DNA from: Marisa cornuarietis
Lineage: Eukaryota > Mollusca > Gastropoda > Architaenioglossa > Ampullariidae
Reading direction: 5' to 3'
NCBI GenBank assembly: GCA_004794655.1
Contig: SMMW01000580.1
Location: 1-64,000 of the forward strand
Length of the DNA stretch: 64,000 nucleotides
Positions 34,426 to 46,172 of the stretch are shown piece after piece; position 1 is the first letter of the stretch, and every line of letters begins with the position of its first letter. The position numbers and the translations under genes are program-made. Under the pieces are notes generated by a model. The model searched no databases. It had not been told where the DNA came from and was given only the letters and a program-made list of their open reading frames with translations.

Positions 34426-36036
34426 TTTCTAGCAATCTTTTTAATAACAGTTATCGTTGATGACACCGGCACGACACTTTAACGAAGACTGTCCTTAAGG
34501 TACCCTGGACGCCGCGGTGACTGGAGGAAGAACTGGCTTATGAACGGGTACCAGTCAAGGGATGAGTGAATGAAGCACTGGGAGCAGTACAGTTGTCACA
34601 GTTGCTAAATTGGTCGTGATGTAATCTGTTGCCAAACACTTCCAGGTGTTGAACTAATGTTGGCTGCTGTCATCTTGTACGTCCAGAAGTGACTCCGCGA
34701 CTTTGAGAAGAGCGTGTGAGTTGTTACACTCTGGTCTGTGACAGTCAGAGAGACATTAATTGTTACAGATTTTCTGAGCAATGGGTCGACCAAACTTCGA
34801 GTCCCTGGCACGGCACAAAGTAGTGAGTAGAGCAACTTTTGGCAACATCGACGATTGTGAGGTCAGTGCTGTTGCTGCTGCTGCTGTGAAGGCCAAGGTG
34901 GTGGCAGGTAATAACCGCCTGTCGGAAGGTGCGGCAGGCAACTCATCAGACGATAGCGCGAGATGCCGTAAATTGTTTGACTTACCATCTCTAGCAAAAG
35001 CCGGTGACGAGCATGCTTTCGCCCTTTTCCCTTGCCAAGCACGCGTTGCACGTGTTGTGGTATTCATCACTGGGATTTCCACCTTCCAGAGGCGGTGCTT
35101 GTCAGGCCCGTGATTACCAGCTGAGGTGTCTGCTAATGAAGGGAGCGTGTCACACAGCGCGCTGTCTTCACTCCCATTACTGCTGGAGCTGTCAGACCTC
35201 ATTGCCCTTCTCTCTCGGTCCTTGCCACCAGCAACTGGCCAACGTGTTGCGTGTTGGACTGCAGCTTGTCGTTGGTCGGAAGGCAAGCAGGAGGCTGTGT
35301 GTTGAACTGCAGCCTGCGGTTGGTCGTTAAGTCAGACACGGTGACTGAGAAACTTGTCTTTGCTGGATGCTAAAGAAGCTGACAAACTGTCTGCCTGCAG
35401 AAGTCGGGCTCTGGTCACATTTGCGTGTTTCTCGCGTTTACTTTCTAGTCCACCGCCACAAAGTCGCGAGTATTTTATGCATTTGGTTCTTATGGTAAAG
35501 AATTACACCTTGTTGTGATGTAAGGATGACATTACAGACAAAGGATTGTCATTTGACGACATCAGCACCCTGACAACTGTTTTCAGTTTCCCATTGTTGT
35601 GACTGTCACAGAATACATTACTTTGAACTAAGATGGTAAGAGTGTAAAAAGATAGACTGACTCAAACACAAAAATAGTGACAAGGCCACTGTCCTTCACC
35701 TGGCGTGTCTGACGGGATAACTCGCATATAATTTGCTGATACCCACTATTATTTTACAAGATGGTCTGGTCAGACAGCCCACAGTCAGTCTACCGACCAC
35801 CGTTACTATCAGTACAAATGGTCTGCTGGCTGAGACAACCTCTGACGACGCCGTTGTTGAAGAAGGACCTGTGTAGACTTCACATCGGACTTGTCCCTTG
35901 TCCCTTGCTTCACCTGCCTGTCCTGCTACATGAGATTTATGTACAAAGCCCCTGGGGTTGTGTTGAACTTTCTTTGCCACACTCTCGTCACTTGTCTCCA
36001 CCCGTCTGTCTGTCCGTCCGTCTCTCTTTCTGTCCG

Positions 36037-36091
36037 TTTGTATTTCCGTCCGTCCGTCCGTCCGTCCGTCCGTCCGTCCGTCCGTCCATCC
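36037..36091. repeat. (CCGT)n microsatellite
   Basis: About ten CCGT tetramers. It gives a spurious proline/arginine/serine reading frame. Confidence 0.97.
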
Positions 36092-36207
36092 ATATGTGTG
36101 TCTGTCATGTACTTTCTGTAGAATAGCTGCCGTTCTTCCACGTGCGTAATCTGTGTGTGGTTAATCTTTATAACATTAGTTTACTGCTTCATCGAGCGGC
36201 CTGGGGG

Positions 36208-36462
36208 CAGTTGCACAACACATTTCTAATTTTAAACACGTTTAGGCCTTAACTCTATTTAGATAATTAGTTTCAAGTGCACACCACAATTTTAGAATTT
36301 TAAAAAACTAAAACTGCTTTAAGTAAGATAAAGTTGTTTAAGTCTGACTTTCCGTCCTGCCAGTACAATTTTTTATGTTTTTCTGCAAAGAATCGAAAGG
36401 GCTAAGAAGAGATTTTGCTTCTTTAGAACAGTTTTAAGGTTTAGAAACCTGTTGTGCAACTG
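36208..36462. mobile_element. MITE with 13-bp terminal inverted repeats
   Basis: A 255-bp element has perfect termini CAGTTGCACAACA and TGTTGTGCAACTG. The interior is AT-rich and non-coding, with TTAGATAATTAG and AAACTGCTTTAAGTAAGATAA blocks. A target-site duplication is not clear because a second, inverted copy abuts its right end. Confidence 0.85.
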
Positions 36463-36700
36463 GCTGCTGGGCCCTGTCGCACAACATGTTTCTAATCCTT
36501 AAAACTGTTCTAAAGAAGCAAAATCTCTTCTCTGCCATTTAGATGCATTGCACAAGAACATACAAACAATTAAACTTGACAATTAAACAATTAAATCAGA
36601 CTTGAACAAATTTATCTTACTTAAAGCAGTTTAAGTTTTAAAAAGTCTATAATTGTGGTGTGCACTTTCAACTGATTATCTAAATAGATTTAAGGCCAAT
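36463..36700. mobile_element. Inverted, truncated second copy of the same MITE
   Basis: From CTGTCGCACAACATGTTTCT onward this segment is the reverse complement, with scattered differences, of the preceding element: CTTAAAACTGTTCTAAAGAA, TTATCTTACTTAAAGCAGTT, GTGGTGTGCACTTTCAACTG and TTATCTAAATAG pair with it. Homology stops near AAGGCCAATAG at about 36700, so the outer terminus of this copy is absent. Together the two copies form a hairpin with arms of roughly 240 bases. Confidence 0.85.
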
Positions 36701-37118
36701 AGAAGTCCTGTCCGTTTCTTTAATAAAGCTCCCATAGCCTAGTGCACGTACGGGTAATAAACTGTGAGTGGGTAATCTTGTCAAGGGCGCGGCATATTGA
36801 AGGCACTACCCAACACTTTCTTTCTGCCGCGTTTAACATTCCATGTGAAATCTGTGGGTGGGCTGAGGGAGTTATTTAATTACCACCTCACAGGTTATAG
36901 AAGAGCTCATTCTCATTTTGCTTGTGCATAAAGGAAGGTAGGGACTCCTCTAAGTGGCAGGTGTAATGGCAGGATGATGTTTTGAGAAGCCCGCCTGTTT
37001 ATTTATTTTCCCAAAAACATTTTTTTCTGCTATCTGCGAGGTTAAACGGCACAGCCGGTACTTGGCACTTTTCAATCTGCGAGTGGCGAGCGAGAAGGTC
37101 AAGTCCAAGAGGCCGCCT

Positions 37119-37246
37119 GCCGACTCCCTGGGGCCACCTCCTCCCTCACTGCCGACTCCCTGGGGCCACCTCCTCCCTCACTGCCGACTCCCTGGGGCCA
37201 CCTCCTCCCTCACTGCCGACTCCCTGGGGCCACCTCCTCCCTCACT
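37119..37246. repeat. 32-bp minisatellite, 4 perfect units
   Basis: Four identical units of GCCGACTCCCTGGGGCCACC plus TCCTCCCTCACT. The lack of divergence points to recent expansion. The ORF passing through it changes frame from unit to unit, which argues against coding. Confidence 0.97.
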
Positions 37247-37694
37247 GTGCGGCTGACCTTTCTGGGGCGGGGGTCATCTCTTGGCCTGTGGGGCGGAGAC
37301 CTGTGAGGGTGCGAAATGCAAACTTAGCGATCGAGGTGGTTGGGGCGTCTTGCCCACTTTCTCGCAATCTCTCACCAGCTCTTCTGATTCTTGCCCGCTG
37401 TCAGAGACTCGCCTAGTGCCAGCCTGACCATTGAGCATTTACAGAGATTATCTTCTCTCACCTCTGTCTGCGGCGACCTCATCGTTCTTTGTGTCCTGGG
37501 AGGACAAGTCCTTGCTGACCATTTCTTAACCTTTCGGTGAATGATTCCAGGAGATTTTCCCAGAGCTGGCGGGTTGCCGTTCATTATTCTGAACTAATCT
37601 GACCTCTGACCAGAAAAATCCCTATAGTTCCAGTATAACCTGGTGCAATATAAGAACTATTTTCAGTACCGACCAGGCTCCCACATTGTTATTT

Positions 37695-37738
37695 AGTCTC
37701 ATCGTCCACGAAACATTTAGTCTCATCGTCCACGAAAC
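37695..37738. repeat. 22-bp direct duplication
   Basis: TTTAGTCTCATCGTCCACGA plus AA occurs twice in a row. Confidence 0.9.
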
Positions 37739-38727
37739 TGCTTGTAGCTGAATGACAACAGTGTGTAGAAATGTAGATTGAAGCGTTCACCAGAAATATT
37801 AACAAGATGTAGACAAGACAATGACGAGGACACCTTCCTTTCCTTCGCCAGTCTGCCCAGATGGCGCTGCACGTGCTGCCAGATTGATTTGTAGAGCCAG
37901 AGAGAGAGAAAATTACAAAATTTCCCTCTTGGTGCCCCGTACTCCCAGGGGCCCGTTGCTGCTGGCGTTTCTGGCACCGACAGCAGCGCTCACAGCGGCA
38001 GCGTCTGAAACGTTTGCCGCAAAGCTTCCAGACGCCACAAAGCTTGGTGGCAAATGTCAGTCTCAGGGCCAGAGGTCTGGTCAGCCTTCAGTTCATCCTC
38101 CTCCTCCTTCTACACTCCACATGGTCCAACCCCCTCCCACTACCTTACCTCCGCCGTCTGGTTCATGGTTAGGAACAAACCGAGACGGCTGAAGGATTTC
38201 ATTCTCTCTCTCTCTCTGTCTCTCACACACACACACACATGTTTGTAGACTGTGGCGCCATCTCGGCCTACCAGGGAAGGAGAAGCAGAAGCGAGTAGCG
38301 AGGTCCATCTTTCGCCACCCAGTGTTTCCCAGGTATATCTCTGTGCACGTGTGTTTTAATAACCATGTCCGATGTACGGTCGCTGTAAACGACGAGAGAA
38401 TGAAGTCCTGCAATCATTAACGTGTCATCACTGGCATCGCACGTTTGGAATATATAACAGCTGGTCAGAGTTTGTTGTCGGCAGCCAGATAGCAGCTTAT
38501 CAAAGACCATTTCAGTGCGCGCAGTGCCACACTTGAGGAAGTGAACAAGTCGACAAGTGCACCTTGTCACACAGACTGGGCACGTGACGTGTCACCACGT
38601 GATGAGTCCCGTCTTGTGCATAATGTTTGGAGCGGAAACTCAGTCAAACATGCAGCCATCCACACTGGATGGACAAGGTGCTTCAGTTGGAAATAAGGTT
38701 TGATCTGAAAATAAAATTCAACGAAAC

Positions 38728-39036
38728 ACGCCACCTAGCGGGTATTGCTAGCCACGCCACCTAGCGGGTATTGCATGCCACGCCACCCAGCGGGTATTGC
38801 TAGCCACGCCACCTAGCGAGTATTGCTAGCCACGCCACCTAGCGAGTATTGCTAGCCACGCCACCTAGCGGGTATTGCTAGCCACGCCACCTAGCGAGTA
38901 TTGCTAGCCACGCCACCTAGCGAGTATTGCTAGCCACGCCACCTAGCGAGTATAGCTAGCCACGCCACCTAGCGAGTATAGCTAGCCTCACCACCTAGCA
39001 AATATTGTAGCCACGCCACCTAGCGGGTATTGTAGC
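38728..39036 (-). repeat. 26-bp minisatellite, 12 units, each with a CTCF-like core
   Basis: Twelve units of about 26 bp, each with CACGCCACCTAGCGGGTAT or the GCGAGTAT variant followed by TGCTAGC. On the minus strand the unit reads CCGCTAGGTGGCGTG, which fits the animal CTCF core (YAGRKGGCRS). Units 3 and 11 have a mutated core (CCACCCAGCG, TCACCACCTAGCAA). Array and units are direct; the functional reading is inference. Confidence 0.95.
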
Positions 39037-39114
39037 CACGGCAAGGAAGCCGACATGTATAAACAAGTAGAAAAACAAAGATCTGGATGACATGAGAGTG
39101 GAGTGGCTTTGTTT

Positions 39115-39146
39115 CACAGACAGACAGACAGACAGACAGACAGACG
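39115..39146. repeat. (CAGA)n microsatellite
   Basis: Eight CAGA/GACA tetramers in a row. Confidence 0.95.
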
Positions 39147-39566
39147 AGGGACAAATATCTAATTAATGTGTGTCGAGGAGATAAAGCAGTCTGCTGCCCC
39201 GCTGTTCCAGGAAATGACTTCAGACATCTGCAATTTGGATAAAAAGAAATATTAAAAAACTCAGAATGAAGATTGCAGTCATCTGCAAGGAGGTCTTGAG
39301 GTGCAGAAAGCAAACTGACATGTCGGCTGCTTGAAAATAGAGAAACTGTTACAGAAGGCGGATAATGTGAGAGTGGACAACTACAGCAACTACCGCAATG
39401 CAAAAACGTAGACAGCGAGAAAACCACCAGAATGCTTTTGTCTGCCTTCTCTCTACCACTTTCTCTCCTGCTTCCTCGTCATTAAACATTTCTGTTGTCT
39501 CCACAAAGGGAACCAGGACGCAAAGTGCACTAATTTGACCCTTGTTTCAAATTGGGAATTGTCAAC

Positions 39567-39600
39567 AGCACCAGCACCAGCACCAGCACCAGCACCAGCC
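39567..39600. repeat. (CACCAG)n hexanucleotide repeat
   Basis: Five to six CAGCAC/CACCAG hexamers. Poly-T tracts follow at about 39652-39682. Confidence 0.95.
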
Positions 39601-41252
39601 CCTAATTCACAGTCGATGTTGCCTGTACATTGTCACTGTATTTTCATGCTTCTTTTTTTCTTTTCTTTTCTATTTTTTTTTTAGGAGATTGATGTCTTTA
39701 AGTCTCTTGAAATAACGTCCCATGTCTGTGTCCTTTCAGCGACGGCTTTGCTTTGCAAGTCAAGAGTTTAGAAAAAAAAAGTGAAAAAAGACGATGTGAT
39801 GAAGACAGATCCGCTGACTTGCAGGAGGAAAATGTCAACATGCGACATGTTTATGTTTGTTCTTTACACGACGCACGAGCCAGGGAAGTGCGTCGATGGT
39901 GATGTGAAATTAATCAGGCGCGAGTTCGCCAGGGACCTGGAGGACGACTGCTAACGATGTCCTCTCTTCTAAAACTCTTCAAGACGCTGACGGGGACAGT
40001 TAATGGCTTGTTAATGGCAGTTAATAGATTGTTAATAGAGATTTCATTTCCCCCCCCCTGTCCTTTTTCCTCTTTTTTTTCGTCCCTGCCTTTGATCCTT
40101 GGCTTTGTGATAGATTCTTTTCTTTCCCATCACTGCCTGCACAAGCAGGGCATCAGCCCGACCCGTTTTACCAAAATCTTTGAGATGGGAAACAAGGTCT
40201 GCCATCTTGTTCCGACATTTTGTTGCCTCGAGATGATCATTTCTTCTCAGAGACAGTAGGACATGGTGCACTTGCTCTGGTCTCCGGGACACGGGGTTAC
40301 TCGACCTCAACACTTGCTTGACCTGAACAGTTACCGGAGTGAGCACGTTCAGCCCCCCCCCATTGCAAATGTGTTAGCCGAGGTGAGCAGTGTTCATCTT
40401 CTGTTCGTGTCAGATGAACGAAGCAGCATCTGTCTTGATGTGCATGCGACACGCCGCCCACGAGGAGGCTTTTTGAGTGAACCTCGTCTTTGATTCAAAC
40501 TGGATGCAAGGCTTGAGTAGAAATTGCGATCACCGGTTCTGAGACTAGTGTTTGGGGAGGACTAAAGAAACGATCTCAGCATCAATAGAAAGAGGTTTGT
40601 AGGGAGGGAGCAGCTCTAAGAGCAGGTGCCTCGACCCTTGCCTTACTCTTTCTCTCCCTCACACTGTCAGTGGGGTGTGATGTCACCAACTTGCACTGCA
40701 CAAGGGACGAGGACATTGAGGATCGCTGTACACTTGTCATAAAACACTTCCAGGATTGTTAGGGTCAAGTCACCAAGGCTCGTGAGGTCACGCTCAAGGG
40801 TCATGTTTCGTTATTGATTATTGCCGGCCTCGTCAAGTGTTGCAAGACTCAACTAGCAGGAGGGCAGAAAAAAAGGGGGGGGGGAGACACGCCAGCAAGG
40901 AATCTGGTCACATCAAAGAATGGATTCATCTAGAAAAAATGGTAGTCAGGCTGTAAGGAAACGTACAGGCCAGCAGACACATGGGCAAGAAAGTCTGAAG
41001 ACCCGGCAGGAGGAGTTGATGCTGGAGGTAAGAGCAGGAGGAGTTGATGATGAACTTTAGTTCTGGGCACCTCATTTGGTCCTTTCTTCCCCAGCCTTGA
41101 ATTATTACTAAAGAACAGAAAGCTGTACACGAGACTTGGAAAAAATGCTGGCATTTTGCACGTGTTGTGCCGGGTGCTGCTGGTGGGACGATCTGGGTGG
41201 TCACTTTATGCAGGCGAAGGTCCTAAGTTCTTTAAGACAGGTTTCACTTTTC

Positions 41253-41268
41253 TTTCTTTCTTTCTTTT

Positions 41269-41300
<32 letters not shown>

Positions 41301-41301
41301 A
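41253..41301. repeat. (TTTC)n microsatellite
   Basis: A near-pure run of TTTC tetramers ending in TTTCTTAAATAAAA. Confidence 0.97.
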
Positions 41302-42649
41302 AATAAAATCGACACGTCGGGAGTGTGTCGTGGGCAATGCTCTTGCATCTACAGGGAGTATCGTGGCTGATTTCTTTTCATCGATTGAAGCGTGAGAAGT
41401 GTTCAGCTCTGCTGCCACCCAGACCCCGTCAGGTGTCGTAGTTTTTGTCTACCTTCATGCGTACAAAATATTGTGCCAACAATTTCTCCTCTGTGAATCT
41501 CTTGTCTCTGGCTTCGTTGAAAGACCTGCTAACGGTTCAAGAGGTCACAGAAGTAATGTTGGTGACGTAGTACCAACTACGTCTTGTAACGTGTTCAAGA
41601 CGTTCTCCGTGCGGTGGGCCCTTCGGTCCAGATGACACCAGAGTGAGAACCGTGAGGAGGATAGTGACCCTGCCATGGCCACCGGAATGTTGCGGGGGGG
41701 GTGTGCTGGGGGAGGGGACTGGTCCCCACGTACTCCGTATTGAAAGAAATCTTGCATCCTTTTTTAACTATTAGTTTCACAAAAGAAATGTTATTATGGC
41801 TTTTCCTGGAGGTTTACCTGGTTTTATTCGATTAACAAATTGATAGTTAAGGGCCGGCATTGCAATTGAGACCTAGTTTCAGTGATCAAAGGGCTAATTA
41901 ACTAAGTGCAGCACGATGATATTCATCGTCTCCCTCTTCACCCTTTCCTCTTTAATTTATGAACCTCCATCGCAAGGAGGCAATTCTCTGAACCGGGGGG
42001 GGGAGGGGACGCAGGATGTGGGTGGATGCGGAGCTTAGAGGAGTCAAGCAGTCTTTTCCTCTTGTTACCCAGACCTTCACTTGGTTATCACTTTACCCAT
42101 GTCTTTACTTTGTCTAGCTTTGTTGTTTTGACGAAGACCTTTTCTCCCTGGCATGTCATCATACAGCCCCGTGTCAACATTCGCTGACCAGGTTTCATTT
42201 TGTAGGCAAGGGAGCGCGCCGTTAGCAGCTCAGGCTGCAGGTGAAAACCAAGGCGGAACCAGTCTCGGTGCCGTGGTCGGCATTCCTTGAGGCACCTCCC
42301 TCCAGGTGACTGGGCATCACATTTCGCACACATTACCAGACCTAGTGCTACTTTCCACTTCTATAGTTTTATTGTCATCCGCAGAATTCCTTGGCTGCGA
42401 GCGGGACGAATGAAGTGACAAGTGGAAGAGAAGGCATGCAGGACGACAAAAACCTACATGTGTGGAGGCTGTTTGTCGAGAGAAGTAACCTGGAAATGAT
42501 CTGCCAGCTGAGGAGCATCAGGGTGAAGGCAGCAACAGCCGTGCAGGCCTCTTCTACATTCAGTCCATCTTTTGTCTCTGACGTGCGCTCGTTTGTTGTG
42601 TGGGGAAGGGGGCGTGCCTTGCTGTATGTACAGAGTGGGAGGGAGGTGG

Positions 42650-42990
42650 AAGCTGGCTGGATTATGGATTATAAGGAACACATGAGGGACGCCCGGAGTG
42701 GGGCTGGTAGGGGCTGGTTGAATTATAAGAAAGAGATGAAGGATGTTCATGGGTGTAGTAAAGACTGGGTGGAGCGTACGAGATGAGGGCTAGGTGCAAT
42801 GCGATGGGAGGCAGTTATGATTATCAGGTAGAAAGAAGGGACGTGCAGGAGGAGGCTGTGCGCAATTTGAAGGATCAGATGAGGGATGTGTTGGAAGAGG
42901 GGGTGAGGGTAGGTAGGCGAAGGCTAGTTGAGTTATAGGAAACATCTGAGGGATGCGGGGAGGAGAGGAAAGGCTGGGGGAGGCTGGGGG
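42650..42990. repeat. Degenerate tandem repeat with GGCTGGTTGAATTATAAG words
   Basis: GGCTGGATTATGGATTATAAG, GGCTGGTTGAATTATAAG and GGCTAGTTGAGTTATAGG, each followed by GAACACATGAGGGAYG-like words, recur at irregular 60-190 bp spacing. The sense ORF at 42391-42786 runs into it and is probably not coding. Confidence 0.55.
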
Positions 42991-43177
42991 GAAGGTAGGC
43001 TAATTGTGGCCAGCAGCGTGTCCACTCACCTCATGGCGGCGCCAGACACCCATTGTTCTCTTATCGATTGGCTGGTCCCTTGTTTGTCTTGACCACCGCC
43101 CAGCACCCGCGGAATTTCGCTGAGCGACAGAAGGCGACCCTGTGCCCCTCACCCTCCGCTTTGTTCAGTCTTGCATC

Positions 43178-43201
43178 GACAGCAGCAGCAGCAGCAGCAG
43201 C
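43178..43201. repeat. (CAG)n trinucleotide repeat
   Basis: About seven CAG triplets. No coding context. Confidence 0.95.
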
Positions 43202-43265
43202 GCCTCCCAAGATCATCAGTTCGCACTCAGTGATGTCTGCGCTAGACTTGTTGCCCTGATACTGT

Positions 43266-43745
43266 GCTACGTCGACGTTTTTGTTATATGACGTTGTGAC
43301 GTGACGACGTTTTGTTTCATGAGTGACGTGACGATGGTTTGTTACATGACGTTGTGATACACCAACGTTTTGTTACATGACGTTGTGACGTGACGACGTC
43401 TTGTTTCATGAAGTGACGTGACGTGACAATGGTTAGTTACATGACGTGATACACCAGCGTGTTGTTACCTGACGTTGTGACGTGTTGACGTTTTGTTACA
43501 TGACGTGGCGTGACGATGGTTTGTTACATGGGGTTGTGATACACCAGCGTGTTGTTACCTGACGTTGTGACGTGTTGACGTTTTGTTACATGACGTGGCG
43601 TGACGATGGTTTGTTACATGGCGTTGATACACCAACGTTTTGTTACCTGACGTTGGGACGTGTTGACGGTTTGTTACATGACGTTGTGACGTACCGACTG
43701 TTTGTTACATGGCGTCGTGACATGTCGACGTGACGTGCTGGTGTT
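43266..43745. repeat. TGACG-rich degenerate tandem array
   Basis: Degenerate units combining GTTTTGTTACATGACG, TTGTGACGTG, ACGATGGTTTGTTACATG and TGATACACCAACG repeat over 480 bp. I count about 27 TGACG words on the + strand, the CRE/ATF half site. Some longer blocks (for example the pair starting near 43467 and 43555) are almost identical, showing duplication of multi-unit segments. Confidence 0.9.
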
Positions 43746-44653
43746 ACGTGATGTGATTAAAATGATGTTTATTATTTTAAGCCCGTTGAAATGTGCATGT
43801 GAATAGTTGTTACTGGCGCTGTATGTTAACTACACGTTGTTGCCTTTACTAGTTAACTCCTTGCAGTGACATGCACTGTGCACGTGTACAGGGCCCGAGG
43901 GCGGGTGTAACAGAGACAAAACCATGAGCTCAGTCATCATCAAAATCAACAACAACAACAACAACAACGTCTCTCAGTTAAAAGTTAGAGGGCAACCCTC
44001 TGGGCAGCTGCTCCATGTGTCTTTGCTAAACATGCAGACTCCAGCACACGGTCTCTTCACCTCCTTTCAGAGAAACAGTTCTCGCAGGCAGAGTAAGGTA
44101 GGAGATGGAAGGAGGAGAGCAAAAAAAAAAGTGCAAAACCAAATTTTATGTGCTGATGACGACGAACGATGACGCAAGCAAAACATTCTGGCTACACTGA
44201 CAGTGAATGCAGTTCGGCTTCCTCCCCCCTCCCCCTCCCCCTCCACCTCCACCCCACTCACCCCGCAATCACTAAGATTCTTTCGCTTGTTGCTCGGATT
44301 CCATCCCTCCCTCCTCCGACCCGAGTCTTCCGATTGCAGATGAGAATTTTCTTTTCTTTTTTTTTTTTCTTTTTTTTTTTAGCAGCTTTGCCTTTTACCT
44401 AATGCGCATGCGTGCTCAAGAGGTTTTTGTGCGCTTGCTTGGCGAGAGAGTGAGAGAGCGCTGTAGAGATGTGATTTGTTTTTCTTGAGTGTAGGCCACG
44501 CGCTGCAAATAGAATGCATCTTTCGATCAATCCAAAAATATTTTCTGGAAGATTAGTGGCCTGGATAACAAAATACAAGATTAGAGAGCTTGGAGAATGA
44601 ATTATGAATGTCGAGGGCTCAGGTCTACAAATACGCTGCACTACATCTTTGTC

Positions 44654-44955
44654 TCCCCAGTTCTGTCTGTCGTTGTATCGGTCTCTCAGTCTGTCAGTCT
44701 GTTCTCTCCCCAGTTCTGCCTGTCGTTCTATCAGTCTGTCAGTCTGTTCTCTCCCCAGTTCTGTCTGTCGTTCTATCAGTCTGTCAGTCTGTTCTCTCCC
44801 CAGTTCTGTCTGTCGTTCTATCGGTCTATCAGTCTGTCAGTCTGTTCTCTCCCCAGTTCTGTCTGTCGTTCTATCAGTCTGTCAGTCTGTTCTCTCCCCA
44901 GTTCTGTCTGTCGTTCTATCGGTCTATCAGTCTGTCAGTCTGTTCTCTCCCGCAC
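44654..44955. repeat. 45/57-bp minisatellite with repeated CCCCAG acceptor-like sites
   Basis: Seven copies of TCTCCCCAGTTCTGTCTGTC followed by GTTCTATCAGTCTGTCAGTC. Some have an extra 12-bp CGGTCTATCAGT. Each unit has a pyrimidine-rich CTCTCCCCAG that resembles a 3' splice site. ORFs in all three + frames are repeat artefacts. Confidence 0.95.
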
Positions 44956-45436
44956 TAGCACGCCTCTCACTCTCTCAGTGCCCTGAGCCTTACGCTGGTC
45001 ATCAGCTTAGTCTACTCAGAACTTATCTGTTTGAATATCTTCACCACCAAATCGTCTTATTATCCTAACAACTTGTTCAGTCGCCTGATATCTTAACTGC
45101 CAAATCATTTTATCATCTTAATAACGTTAGCGGTCAAACTGAATATTTTCACTGCCAAATCACTTCATCCTAAAAACTTTATTTTTCGTTTGAATGTCTT
45201 AACTGCTTAATCATATGATCATCTGAATAACTTCAGTGTTTAGTCACCAAATGACCTGATCATCTCAATAACTTTAGTGTTCAGTTGTTTGTCTTTATTA
45301 CCCTCTGGACGTCCAGCAGCTTGGAGAAGCTTCTGGAACCATACCGGGAAAGTGATTTAGGAAAGTGGAAGCAAAATACGTGTGACTTTCGGACGACACT
45401 GGTTACAAGCAACTAACTGAGTCTGTGATAAACCCT

Positions 45437-45672
45437 GGGCTTGATGGTGACTGGGATACAAGTCTCACCATGCTCACATACTGAGCTACATCTCGGGCTT
45501 GATGCTGACTGGGATACAAGTACACCATGCTCACATACTGAGCTACATCTCGGGCTTGATGCTGACTAGGATACAAGTCTCACCATGCTCACATACTGAG
45601 CTACATCTCGGGCTTGATGGTGACTGGGATACAAGTCTCACCATGCTCACATACTGAGCTACATCTCGGGCT
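45437..45672. repeat. 58-bp minisatellite, 4 units
   Basis: Units start GGGCTTGATGGTGACTGGGA at 45437, 45495, 45552 and 45610, with a partial fifth. They are nearly identical, one with a one-base deletion (AAGTACACC). Confidence 0.95.
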
Positions 45673-46097
45673 TGATGCCCACGCCGTCCACCTATCGTTC
45701 CATCATTGTACTAGAAGGAAGAGCTGTAACAGTTGTAGATGTTTTTCCGAATTGTTGGCATCTTCTCCTCCCGTCCAGGTGCTGGCGAGAGTCAGTCGGC
45801 CAAGGCGCAGGTAAGCTGCACACGGCACTAAGCAGCACATCACGCGCCGTCTGTCAGAACTCAGCTCCTAGCTTTGTCTTCCCGCCATCACAGGCTCCTC
45901 CGTCCCCCCCACCTCACACAAATCCCAAGCATTGTGTAGACACCAGTGCAGCTCATACGTCATGTTCAGTCCACCGCCGACAGACAAAACACAGCGAGGC
46001 CCTGGCTGCACGTGCTGCGCGCCCTCTGTACCTCGTGCTCTGAAGGTTAACAAGCCTCTGGGTAGTTTCTGTCCACCCGCTCTAGAGGAAGACAAGA

Positions 46098-46167
<70 letters not shown>
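46098..46167. repeat. (GT)n microsatellite, about 35 dinucleotides
   Basis: A long pure GT run. Confidence 0.99.

Positions 46168-46172
<5 letters not shown>

Noticed and set aside
37821..38192. Proline- and alanine-rich 123-codon ORF with an AAATTGG-free interior
   Set aside because: Low complexity, no family similarity, no splice support.
42088..42333. 81-codon cysteine-containing antisense ORF
   Set aside because: The cysteine pattern does not match a family I know and there is no supporting context; left as chance within the Tincar intron.
42391..42786. 131-codon sense ORF
   Set aside because: Runs into a degenerate tandem repeat; no domain.
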